IMG/VR virus record: IMGVR_UViG_3300018059_000021
Coordinates: 1 to 42,657 of that record
From: a virus
DNA length: 42,657 nucleotides
Reading direction: 5' to 3' (one strand)
Below, piece after piece: positions 6,094 to 12,831 of the stretch (position 1 is the stretch's first letter; every line of letters starts with the position of its first letter). The translations under genes were made by a program, and so were the position numbers. Under the pieces are notes generated by a model. It ran no database searches and had not been told where the DNA came from. It was given only the letters and a program-made list of their open reading frames with translations.

Positions 6094-6344
6094 CAATCGA
6101 GTGCGACAACCCGATCACGGCGCTGCATATCGCGATCGTGAAGCTGCGCGAGCTGGCGGGCGAATGTGCTGGCTGTGATGGTCGTGGCGTCAATTCCTGC
6201 ACGTTCGTTAGTCCAGGATCTCGACCAGGGAGCGGCAATAGCATCACTCGGGACGAACCGTGTACAGACTGCGAGGACATCCGCGAAGTGCTGGTGGCCA
6301 TTCAGCCCTACGACGAAATTGTCGACGACCCGGCGGCCACATGA
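6090..6344 (+). CDS. Zinc-knuckle protein with DnaJ-like CxxC pairs
   Basis: An 84-residue protein with CAGCDGRG (26-33), a third Cys at 37 and a CTDC pair (58-61), close to the CxxCxGxG pattern of the DnaJ zinc finger. It is followed by an acidic helix, EDIREVLVAIQ. Similar small proteins are frequent in early operons of siphophages infecting GC-rich hosts. It probably binds one zinc. Partner and role unknown. Overlaps both neighbours by four bases. Confidence 0.68.
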   Translation: MTIECDNPITALHIAIVKLRELAGECAGCDGRGVNSCTFVSPGSRPGSGNSITRDEPCTDCEDIREVLVAIQPYDEIVDDPAAT

Positions 6345-6547
6345 AGCACCGCATCCGAGCGACCTTCAATCCGCCACCAGCTTTCCTGCGGATGGGCGCT
6401 CTGCCCGACCAAGCCGAACGGGTATGCGATGGGCTCGACGAACTGGCCGAGCAGTTACGCGAGCTGGTGTACGCGGGCGACAGACTGCTGAGACTTGGGG
6501 CGCGCGTAGTGATCGAAATTACTCCTGGACAAGAGGGCGACGGCTGA
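6341..6547 (+). CDS. Hypothetical 68-residue protein
   Basis: Begins MKHRIRATFNPPPAFLRMGA; the middle is one long amphipathic helix (about 24-54) and the end is a beta-like stretch ARVVIEITP. ATGA overlap upstream and TGATG overlap downstream. No family recognised. Confidence 0.62.
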   Translation: MKHRIRATFNPPPAFLRMGALPDQAERVCDGLDELAEQLRELVYAGDRLLRLGARVVIEITPGQEGDG

Positions 6548-7131
6548 TGGATGCGGAAAGCGTTTCACGTGGAACAGTGCGGCCGATGCTCTTCCGAAGG
6601 GAAATGCGGGCGGCGAACCTTCAGGGCATCAAGCGCTGCACGCGCCGCATCGTGGCGGCGAATAACTCAGCGGTGCAGCCGGGCGCCTTCGCCGGGCTCG
6701 ACCTGGAAACCGGCCGCGCGCGCCCGTTGCTGCATCCGGAGCTGCGGGCGCGCTGCACGTTCGAATCTGGGCGCGTTCGCGTCGTCACGGTGACGCCGGT
6801 CGTCAAGGTGGGCGACCTCTTCTGGGAGAAGACCGGGCGGTTCGGGAGTCGGGCGCTGTCGAAGATGACGCTGGAGGTGCGGGCGGTGGGCGTCGGGCGG
6901 GTGCAGGACATGAGCGAGCACGACGCGGAAGAAGAGGGCGTGGACCTGGTCGAGCTGCCACCGAAGGCCGCCGCGCGCGTCGTCAATCGGCGCGACCGCT
7001 TCGCATGGCTATGGGACAGCATCAACGGCAAGGGCTCCTGGGCCGCGAACCCGTGGGTCTGGATCTACCGCTACCAGTTCCACCCCTTGAACATCGACGA
7101 CCTGCTGGAGCGGTGGGAGTCGCGTGCGTGA
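6547..7131 (+). CDS. ASCH-like phage protein
   Basis: A 194-residue protein matching, by pattern, a family found in many phages and often labelled ASCH-like or 'morphogenetic'. Visible pieces are a start with RPMLFRREMRAANLQGIKRC followed by TRRIV, a central VGDLFWEKTGRF (about 92-103), the VRAVGVGRVQDMSEHDAEEEGV segment, and a C-terminal WDSINGKGSWAANPWVW. ASCH folds bind RNA or modified nucleotides; whether this member does is unknown. The ATG at 6547 overlaps the upstream stop by one base (TGATG). Confidence 0.72.
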   Translation: MDAESVSRGTVRPMLFRREMRAANLQGIKRCTRRIVAANNSAVQPGAFAGLDLETGRARPLLHPELRARCTFESGRVRVVTVTPVVKVGDLFWEKTGRFGSRALSKMTLEVRAVGVGRVQDMSEHDAEEEGVDLVELPPKAAARVVNRRDRFAWLWDSINGKGSWAANPWVWIYRYQFHPLNIDDLLERWESRA

Positions 7132-7330
7132 GTGGCGATGCTGGCGGGCGGCGTTGGGATTCTTTACCCGGAGGCGGCCTGTGCAGCTTCGAGACAAGTC
7201 GGACACCTGGGCGCCGCCGGTGACACCTGCACCGGATGCAGCCGCCGGCCTGGAGCGGCAACGCCGGGCGCTGGCCTACCAGCCGCGGCGGGGATTCATT
7301 CGCGATCAACCGAAGAAGGGCACCCCATGA
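7124..7330 (+). CDS. Hypothetical 68-residue basic protein
   Basis: Starts at GTG 7124 behind GGGAG and overlaps the previous gene by eight bases. It is Arg/Trp-rich at the N-terminus (residues 1-20) and Pro-rich in the middle. It ends in an ATGA overlap with gene 7327-7653. No recognised domain; moderate confidence from context and coupling. Confidence 0.55.
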   Translation: MREWRCWRAALGFFTRRRPVQLRDKSDTWAPPVTPAPDAAAGLERQRRALAYQPRRGFIRDQPKKGTP

Positions 7331-7653
7331 CTGTGAGCACGCCCGCCGCGTTGCCCGTCTACGTCGGCAGCCAGGAGCGCAAGCGCCTCGCGAGGATCGC
7401 AATGGTCCGAGAGCTGCGCGCCGCGCTGGCAAGTCGCGGGCTGGCGCTGGAGGTCGTGAAGAAGGGCGTCCATGTGGTCGTGCGTGTGGCGCAGGGTGCG
7501 CGCGTCTTCGACTTCTGGCCGGGCACTCGAAACTGGCGGGAGCGGGACACGACGGCGCCGGCGGGCTCACTGCCGGTCCATCGTCAGAGCCTGCGCCGCG
7601 GCTACGGCATCCACGAACTGTTGCGGGCGATCGATGCTTCGGTTCCGGGATGA
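7327..7653 (+). CDS. Hypothetical 108-residue protein
   Basis: Has a helical, basic N-terminal half (SQERKRLARIAMVRELRAAL), then a beta-rich half with VVVRVAQGARVFDFWPGTRN and a final helix YGIHELLRAIDA. The layout of helix, beta hairpin and helix is small-domain-like. ATGA overlaps on both sides. No family is recognised with confidence. Confidence 0.68.
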   Translation: MTVSTPAALPVYVGSQERKRLARIAMVRELRAALASRGLALEVVKKGVHVVVRVAQGARVFDFWPGTRNWRERDTTAPAGSLPVHRQSLRRGYGIHELLRAIDASVPG

Positions 7654-7913
7654 GCCTGCCAAAGCAATTAACGCTGGATGCGTGGGGCGCCAAATTCGAG
7701 GGCGAGGGCGCCGAACTTGAGCTGCGTTTCCTTGCGATGCAGACGACGAAGGGCAGGCGCACGCACCGGACTGTGCTGGTGCTGAAGGTGAACCGCGTCG
7801 AGGTCCGCAAATTGATGGAAGAGGTAGCAGGGATGCAGGTCCGCGACCGCGTGCGCATAGACGGCGAGCTGGAGCGGTTGACGCGAGAGATTGCCCCCCT
7901 GGTGAGGACATGA
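7650..7913 (+). CDS. Hypothetical 87-residue protein
   Basis: Begins MSLPKQLTLDAWGAKFEGEG, followed by beta-rich and helical segments (RRTHRTVLVLKVNRVEVRKL). The first residues (QLTLDAWGAKF) resemble short motifs used to bind sliding clamps (QLxLF-type), but this is only a hint. Four-base overlaps join it to both neighbours. Function unknown. Confidence 0.62.
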   Translation: MSLPKQLTLDAWGAKFEGEGAELELRFLAMQTTKGRRTHRTVLVLKVNRVEVRKLMEEVAGMQVRDRVRIDGELERLTREIAPLVRT

Positions 7914-8596
7914 AGAAATTGGCAGGAATGTTCGGCGGTCTTTTTCGGCGACCTGTGTGGCGCGCAGGTCCAGGGCTGCGGGCCCGCGTCCACAAGATCA
8001 GCATCATCGCCGGCGGCGAAATGTCGGTCGTGCTGCGCTTCGGGCTCGACGAACCCGGCGCGCGGCGGCTTTTGCAGGGCTCGCTGGTGGAGGTCTTCGA
8101 AACGCGCGAGGGCATCCCACCTGCGGAAGTTGGCAAGCTGCGCGTAAGTCTCAAGGCTGATGTGGAGCCGCTTCAGCGGGCGCTCGGGCGGGTCATCAGC
8201 CACACCAGCGGCGTGCAAGAACTGGTTGCGGAAGCGCAGGCGCTGGGCATCGTCATCGGGGACGGCTGCACCTGCGGCGCGCCGGGCGGGCATCCCCACG
8301 AGCCGGACTGCGGCTGGTGGGAGGTTGAGGCAGGACGCAAAGCCTACGAGCGCAATTTAGAGGAACTTCAGATCGGTGACGGGACGGCGTGGGATCAATT
8401 GCCGCCCGCGACGCGCGAGCACTGGATCGGGCTAGCAACTGACAATCGGGAGGCACGCGCTGCCTACGACCGCGAGTCGGCCGGGTATCAGAACCGGACG
8501 AGCTGGGAAGAATTGCATCCCGAGGTGCGGCAACACTGGGTCGATATAGTGGTAGAGAAACGAGAAGCCAGACGCCGCGCGCTGGAGCCGCTGTGA
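7910..8596 (+). CDS. Hypothetical 228-residue protein with CTCGAP...CGWW knuckle
   Basis: The N-terminal 100 residues are alpha/beta. A short CTCG...HEPDC segment (about 119-134) has three Cys and two His, suggesting a metal site. The C-terminal third has two repeats of the pattern TAWDQLPPATREHWI and TSWEELHPEVRQHWV (about 158-172 and 196-210). The repeat TxWxxLxPxxRxHW is directly visible and may be a tandem helical motif. It is coupled by ATGA upstream and GTGA downstream. No family named. Confidence 0.68.
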   Translation: MKKLAGMFGGLFRRPVWRAGPGLRARVHKISIIAGGEMSVVLRFGLDEPGARRLLQGSLVEVFETREGIPPAEVGKLRVSLKADVEPLQRALGRVISHTSGVQELVAEAQALGIVIGDGCTCGAPGGHPHEPDCGWWEVEAGRKAYERNLEELQIGDGTAWDQLPPATREHWIGLATDNREARAAYDRESAGYQNRTSWEELHPEVRQHWVDIVVEKREARRRALEPL

Positions 8597-9153
8597 GCAC
8601 CGCGAACGGGCGGCCGGACATCCTCACCCGGTCGGGCCAGTATTTCGACTTCATCGAGCCGACGCTGTGGAACCTGGACGTCGAGGACATCGCCCACGGC
8701 TTGAGCCAGTGCTGCCGCTTCGTCGGGCAGTGTCGGTCGTTCTATTCGGTGGCCCAGCATTCGGTGTACGTGTCGCGGTGCGTGCCTGCGGCTGACGCGA
8801 TGGCCGGGCTCTTCCACGATGCCGCCGAGGCGTTCCTGGGCGACGTGTCGCGACCGCTGAAGCGGCTGCTGCCCGACTACCGGGCGATAGAGCAGCGGGT
8901 GGAGCGGGCGCTCTTCGAGAAGCTGGGCGTGCCGTTTCCCCTGCCTGAATCGGTCAAGCGGGTCGACATGCAGATGCTGCGCGCCGAGCAGCTTGCACTG
9001 ATGGCGCCGCACTCCGACGCATGGGAGTGCGACGACCACGAACTGCCGCTCGACCTGAACGGCGCCGCCATAGTCATCTGCAGCATTTCCCCCGAGCAGG
9101 CGTTCGACATGTTCATGACACGGTACGACGACCTGCGGGACGGGGCGACCTGA
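8593..9153 (+). CDS. HD-domain phosphohydrolase (YfbR-like)
   Basis: A 186-residue HD hydrolase. The metal ligands fit H56 (SVAQHSVYVS), H75-D76 (LFHDAAEAFLGD) and a later Asp near 125, the pattern of 5'-deoxynucleotidases of the YfbR type. In phages such enzymes adjust nucleotide pools, for example by dephosphorylating dNMPs, sometimes to favour modified bases. GTG 8593 overlaps the upstream stop (GTGA). Cytosolic. The substrate cannot be told from sequence. Confidence 0.82.
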   Translation: MSTANGRPDILTRSGQYFDFIEPTLWNLDVEDIAHGLSQCCRFVGQCRSFYSVAQHSVYVSRCVPAADAMAGLFHDAAEAFLGDVSRPLKRLLPDYRAIEQRVERALFEKLGVPFPLPESVKRVDMQMLRAEQLALMAPHSDAWECDDHELPLDLNGAAIVICSISPEQAFDMFMTRYDDLRDGAT

Positions 9154-9764
9154 TGGGCGAGAACAGCGGCATCGAGTGGACCGACCACACCTTCAATCCC
9201 TGGTGGGGCTGCGCGCGCGTCTCGCCGGCCTGCGACTTCTGCTACGCCCAGACGCTGGCGCACCGGCTCCTACCACACACCGATTACTGGGAGGTCGACG
9301 GGCCGCGCCGCGCGTTCGGCGCCGCTCACTGGCACGAGCCGATCCGGTGGCAGAAGAAAGCCGAGGTCGACGGCACCTTCCCCCGCGTGTTCTGCGCGAG
9401 CATGGCCGACGTGTTCGACAAGAACAGCCCACCAGGCGCGCGCGAGAAGCTGTGGGAGCTGATCCGGCAGACCCCGCGGCTACGGTGGCTGCTGCTGACG
9501 AAGCGCATCGGCAACGCCCCGTCGATGCTGCCGCCGGATTGGGACCGCGGCTATCCGAACGTGGCGATCGGCATCAGTGTCGTCACGCAAAAGGAGGTCG
9601 ACCGCGACGTGCCTAAGCTCCTGGACATCCCCGCGTGGATCCGGACTCGGGGATATTGGGACGCCGTGGCTGCACTACCTGACGTTGAACCAGAACGGCG
9701 AGCCGTCGCATCCTCTGCGCCAGCGCGCCGACCTGAAGCCGACGCAGTGGGATCCGTGTCGTGA
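9153..9764 (+). CDS. DUF5131 (phage Gp37/Gp68) family, C-terminally truncated
   Basis: The N-terminal 165 residues match the Gp37/Gp68 family: GIEWTDHTFNPWWGC (5-19), CDFCYA (27-32, Cys pair), FPRVFCASMADVFD, WLLLTKRIGN and VAIGISVVTQKEVDRD. Full members are about 230-280 residues and continue with a block ending in IVGGES. Here the reading changes near residue 164 to an unrelated Arg/Ala-rich tail and stops at 203. The Cys pattern hints at a metal or radical-SAM-like fold, but the activity is unknown. The truncation coincides with the foreign tail at 9646-9798. Confidence 0.72.
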   Translation: MGENSGIEWTDHTFNPWWGCARVSPACDFCYAQTLAHRLLPHTDYWEVDGPRRAFGAAHWHEPIRWQKKAEVDGTFPRVFCASMADVFDKNSPPGAREKLWELIRQTPRLRWLLLTKRIGNAPSMLPPDWDRGYPNVAIGISVVTQKEVDRDVPKLLDIPAWIRTRGYWDAVAALPDVEPERRAVASSAPARRPEADAVGSVS

Positions 9765-9798
9765 GAAATGGGACGATGGCAATGGTTTCGGCGCATAA
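9646..9798 (+). pseudogene. Out-of-frame remnant resembling a DUF1643 C-terminus
   Basis: In the frame one base off from DUF5131, positions 9646-9798 read a coherent tail with WLHYLTLNQNGEPSHPLRQ and then DLKPTQWDPC. This is the sort of ending seen in DUF1643 proteins, where GxPxHPLY and a Pro-Trp follow. No start or N-terminal part exists. It looks like the 3' end of a gene whose beginning was lost when it was joined to the DUF5131 gene, by recombination or an assembly error near 9640-9655. The family guess is moderate. Confidence 0.45.
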
Positions 9799-10006
9799 CG
9801 GTTCACGGGCAACGGGAGAGTGGCTCACCCCCGGCGCCGACATCAGCGACGCCAAGCACAATCACAAGTGCGGCGGCTGCAAAGCGACCGTGATCCTGGG
9901 CCGCGTGCGTGATGCCGTCGGCACGCTGAAGTGGCGCAACTTCGAGTCCGATCCGATCGAGCGCAACGGGCTCCGCTTCTACCGCAGGCACTTCTGCCCG
10001 CGCTGA
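9761..10006 (+). CDS. Small protein with Cys-rich centre
   Basis: An 81-residue reading from GTG 9761, chosen because GTGA overlaps the DUF5131 stop; ATG 9776 or 9782 are alternatives. It has HKCGGCK (34-40) and a final HFCPR, giving three Cys and two His that could hold zinc. It overlaps the remnant at 9646-9798. Function unknown. Confidence 0.58.
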   Translation: MRNGTMAMVSAHNGSRATGEWLTPGADISDAKHNHKCGGCKATVILGRVRDAVGTLKWRNFESDPIERNGLRFYRRHFCPR

Positions 10007-10010
10007 TTCT

Positions 10011-10038
10011 TGCGCGCGATGCAGGTTCGGGCTATCGT
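10011..10038 (+). promoter_or_regulatory. Candidate promoter for gene 10046
   Basis: TTGCGC (10011-10016), 17 bases, TATCGT (10033-10038). The predicted start of transcription falls on the ATG at 10046, so the message could be leaderless. The spacer carries TGCAGGTT, a weaker relative of the shared AAACCTGCGCC element read on the other strand. Confidence 0.4.
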
Positions 10039-10045
10039 CGGCGCC

Positions 10046-10276
10046 ATGCGTTCTGCCGCCATGAAAATCCGATCCACTACCACCGCCGACTTCGTCGTGT
10101 GCATGACGCACGCGCGATACCGTGCCTGGCGGAAACAGGTCGAGACGTTCAAGGCGATCGAGGGTGCGCGGGCCGTGCTGGAGCACGTGCCGGACGCCGC
10201 ATGGGTCGAGCGCTTCGCCGTGAATGAGGACGCCTTTTCTGCTGTCGTGTCGGAGCTGGCGAAGGTCGCTGACTAG
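10046..10276 (+). CDS. Hypothetical 76-residue protein, last early gene
   Basis: Reads MRSAAMKIRSTTTADFVVCM and continues as a mostly helical soluble protein. ATG 10061 is another possible start. Unlike its neighbours it does not overlap the upstream gene and has its own promoter-like sequence. It ends 142 bases before the convergent lysis cassette. Function unknown. Confidence 0.6.
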   Translation: MRSAAMKIRSTTTADFVVCMTHARYRAWRKQVETFKAIEGARAVLEHVPDAAWVERFAVNEDAFSAVVSELAKVAD

Positions 10277-10382
10277 CACGCAGGGCGCACTGAATACATC
10301 GCAAGGGCGGTCTCTGTTGTGAAACCGAAAGGTACAGAGGAAACCGGCGCCGACCGGCCTGGCCTCCCTGAACACCGTCCGC

Positions 10383-10408
10383 CCCGGCTGGGGAGTTCCC
10401 CAGCCGGG
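10383..10408. terminator. Strong hairpin between convergent genes
   Basis: An 11-bp perfect GC-rich stem (10383-10393 with 10398-10408) around a 4-base loop AGTT, placed between the end of the rightward early operon (10276) and the end of the leftward lysis operon (10419). There is no T-run on either side. It may stop transcription from both directions with help from Rho or by collision. Confidence 0.5.
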
Positions 10409-10418
10409 TGTGGTCTAC

Positions 10419-10667
10419 CTATCGGTCCGAGTGAAGATCAGCACGCGCATCCGCGATGCGTGCGGCGAGGTCATCCCAATCCGCATCCGTGACGGGTCCG
10501 GCCTTCAGCTTCTCAGCTACTAAGGCCATGTGTTCGTCGGTGGCGCGGCCAGCCTCAAGCGCATCGGCGACCGAGTAAAGCGAATCGCTGGCGCGCGTCT
10601 GGCCGGCGATCGACAGGCCCAGCGCAGCGGCGCGCATGGATACAACAGCAAGCAGAACAGGGTTCAT
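10419..10667 (-). CDS. Small lysis-cassette protein
   Basis: An 82-residue protein. A hydrophobic N-terminal segment (about 3-22) is followed by AGQTRASDSLYSVADALEAG and a helical tail ending TDADWDDLAARIADARADL. Similar proteins are known from phage lysis cassettes without a settled role. The N-terminal segment could be a signal or membrane anchor. Its ATG overlaps the holin-like gene stop (ATGA). Likely made with the holin and amidase. Confidence 0.7.
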   Translation of the reverse strand: MNPVLLAVVSMRAAALGLSIAGQTRASDSLYSVADALEAGRATDEHMALVAEKLKAGPVTDADWDDLAARIADARADLHSDR

Positions 10668-11386
10668 GCTGGGCTCCTTTCGAGACGTTCAGCGTCGAAG
10701 AGAATGCGCTGCTCGATTCGAGACGTGGCGACCGATCCGCGCGCAGCTTTCACGGAACGGACAAGATCAGCGATGGCCAGCACCGCGCGGTTGACGGCGT
10801 CCTGCAGCTCCGCTTCAGACGCGGCCGACTGCGTCGCCAGGTAAGCATCGCGCAGCGGACGCAGCGCATCGATTACCGGACCGGCTGCGGTGTCGGCTGC
10901 TTGCATGGCGCTCACCAGCTCCGCACGCGTCGTCGGCCGCGCCTTCAGGTCGGCCGCCTCGCGCACCAGACTGGCGTAGTGCTCCGCCAGCACGAAGGCG
11001 TACTCGTCCGGGCTTTGCGCTTCCTTGTACGCCGCGCGCGTGCCGGTGCATCCCGACACGTAGGCGACCACCGGAACGGTGAAGGCAAGCAACAGCGCCA
11101 GCATCAAAGGATTAGCGACGCCGCCCTGCTTGGGGATTTTGCCGAGGGCCACCAGCCGCTTTTCTTCTTCCTTGGCGGTCTGCGTGAGATTGGGCGCGGG
11201 CTTGAACAAGCGCGTTACGACGGTCCACACGGCCACGCCGGCAGCGACACCGCCAAAGAGCGCCTCGACGGTCGTGCTCCAATCGACGTCGGTAGTGACG
11301 CCGACCAGCGCCAGGCCGGCGATGATGAGTTGAACGATCTGCTGGCGGATGATCGCCGACTTGTACCAGGGGAGAGTGGGGTCCAT
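10664..11386 (-). CDS. Holin-like membrane protein with C-terminal helical domain
   Basis: The 240 residues from ATG 11386 (AGGAG upstream) hold two hydrophobic segments (about 18-34 and 44-60), a Lys/Glu-rich linker, and a third segment (about 91-112) ending VSGC, which resembles a lipobox. A soluble helical domain of about 125 residues follows. The first part looks like a phage holin. The third segment with Cys and the helical tail recalls an outer-membrane spanin or lipoprotein. So this may be a holin-spanin fusion or a pinholin-like protein. It lies between amidase and the small lysis gene. Confidence 0.6.
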   Translation of the reverse strand: MDPTLPWYKSAIIRQQIVQLIIAGLALVGVTTDVDWSTTVEALFGGVAAGVAVWTVVTRLFKPAPNLTQTAKEEEKRLVALGKIPKQGGVANPLMLALLLAFTVPVVAYVSGCTGTRAAYKEAQSPDEYAFVLAEHYASLVREAADLKARPTTRAELVSAMQAADTAAGPVIDALRPLRDAYLATQSAASEAELQDAVNRAVLAIADLVRSVKAARGSVATSRIEQRILFDAERLERSPA

Positions 11387-11420
11387 AGGTGGGCTCCTGT
11401 GAGGTTGATGGGCGGGGGCT

Positions 11421-11888
11421 TTATGCGCCGAGTTCGCGCACGGCGTCAAAGCCGGGGCAGGTCTTCAGCCATTCGGCGGGCGTGATCTTCCCGTCCCGGT
11501 TCGTGTCGGGCGACAGGTCGCGGTGGCCGCAGGTGCGGACGTTCGGGTAGAGCTTGCGCAGGAAGGCCATCAGCACCTTCGCGGTATCCCATTGCTGCGG
11601 CGTGAACTGGGTGGGCGCGTTGTGGAAGCTGCGGCCCATTTCATCGAGCCCACCGACCATGCAGATCCCCACGCTGCCGCCGTTGTGGCCGGCGACGTGG
11701 GCGCCGACCTGGTCGAGCGGGCGGCCGACTTCGAGGTCGCCGGCGCGCGTGATGACGAAGTGGTAGCCGATGCCGGCCCAGCCTTTCGCCAGATGCCATT
11801 CTTCGATCTGCTGCCGGCCGATATGGGCGCTCGGCTTCGTGGCGGAGCAATGCAAGACGATGAGGTCGGTGCGCGTTCGTGCTGTCAT
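11421..11888 (-). CDS. N-acetylmuramoyl-L-alanine amidase (endolysin)
   Basis: A 155-residue amidase_2/T7-lysozyme-type enzyme that cleaves the amide bond between MurNAc and L-Ala in peptidoglycan. Zinc ligands fit H13 (VLHCSAT), H122 (CGHRDLSPD) and C144 (KTCPGFD); GYHFVI (41-46) and GHNGGSVGICMVGG (68-81) are typical. There is no signal sequence, so release would depend on the holin-like neighbour. AGGGGA precedes the ATG at 11888. The cassette runs against the flanking operons, giving it separate control. Confidence 0.92.
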   Translation of the reverse strand: MTARTRTDLIVLHCSATKPSAHIGRQQIEEWHLAKGWAGIGYHFVITRAGDLEVGRPLDQVGAHVAGHNGGSVGICMVGGLDEMGRSFHNAPTQFTPQQWDTAKVLMAFLRKLYPNVRTCGHRDLSPDTNRDGKITPAEWLKTCPGFDAVRELGA

Positions 11889-11900
11889 GGTGTTTTCCCC

Positions 11901-11929
11901 TTGCTAGAACCTGCATAACCCGCAAGAAT
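11901..11929 (+). promoter_or_regulatory. Rightward promoter of the middle operon
   Basis: TTGCTA (11901-11906), 17 bases, AAGAAT (11924-11929). Transcription would start near 11936, leaving a leader of about 29 bases with GGGGAGA before ATG 11965. The region is shared with the divergent amidase gene, so both could be controlled together. Confidence 0.5.
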
Positions 11930-11964
11930 CGGCGGGCACGGCAACATTATCACGGGGAGAATTT

Positions 11965-12831
11965 ATGACCGAGACCGCACCACGCGACGTGGCGCAGGAC
12001 GCGTACGCCATATCGACTGAGACGATGGGCCACGACATCCTCGCCGCGCTGCTGATCGAGCTGCGCCAGATGCCGGATAACTGGGCCCGGCTCAGTGAGG
12101 ACATGCAGCAGAAGGCGATCGAGCGAATCAAAGACAAGGTGCGCGCGACGGTCGAAAAGTGCATCGCCATCCTGATGCGGGGCGAGTTCGCGGCGGTGCC
12201 TGCGGATCTGGAGTTCGTGAACTGCAAGAACGGGATCAGCGCCGGCCTGAAGATTCAGAAGGACGCGCTCTATCGCCACCAGCTCTTCGACGCGCAGGGG
12301 CAGAAAGTCCTGATCGTGCTGGCCAACGCCGACCGCTGGCTCACGCGCATGGACGAAATCAAAGCGAAGGGCAACCAGATCGACCTCTTCGACGGCGACT
12401 ACGACCCCGCCGTGGATCAACCCGCCTACCGGCGCGACCGGGACCGCATGGCGCCGGGCTCGCCCACCTGGGCCGACCTGAAGAAGTCCCTGACCGCTCC
12501 GCCGCCGGACGGTGAGACGAAACCGCCGGAAAGTGAAACGAAGGGCGCAGAGGATGGAACGATCCTGCCCGCCGACGAGACGCCGGGCGAGATAATCTTC
12601 GGGACCGCCGCCACCGAAGAGCAGGAACGCACCGCCACCCTGCGCAGCCTGCAGGAACAGCTTGCAAGCATTGGCGTGGGCATATCGCTGGGCGCGTTGC
12701 AGGCATTCACGGCGGAACAGATCGCGGCTACGACGGGCTGGGCTGCGGCGTATGCAGCCGACCCCGTTTCGTGCAAGATCGCTCGGCCGCTGTGGCTGCC
12801 CATACCTGAACAGAAAGGGGACGAACAATGA
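11965..12831 (+). CDS. Conserved phage protein of unknown role, 288 residues
   Basis: N-terminal 130 residues are a helical/beta domain seen in many siphophages: ELRQMPDNWARLSEDMQQKA (32-51), an ADLEFVNCKNGISAGLKI stretch and VLIVLANADRWLTRMDEI. Then comes a Pro/Glu-rich linker (about 165-220) and a C-terminal helical part. The family sits near recombination or replication genes in other phages, but no activity is known. It opens the middle operon and ends in an ATGA overlap with the secreted protein gene. Confidence 0.72.
   Translation: MTETAPRDVAQDAYAISTETMGHDILAALLIELRQMPDNWARLSEDMQQKAIERIKDKVRATVEKCIAILMRGEFAAVPADLEFVNCKNGISAGLKIQKDALYRHQLFDAQGQKVLIVLANADRWLTRMDEIKAKGNQIDLFDGDYDPAVDQPAYRRDRDRMAPGSPTWADLKKSLTAPPPDGETKPPESETKGAEDGTILPADETPGEIIFGTAATEEQERTATLRSLQEQLASIGVGISLGALQAFTAEQIAATTGWAAAYAADPVSCKIARPLWLPIPEQKGDEQ

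Noticed and set aside
11950-12828. 292-residue antisense frame opposite gene 11965-12831
   Set aside because: It mirrors nearly the whole real gene, a common effect of high GC third positions. It has no ribosome binding site, no family signal, and runs against a well-supported gene.
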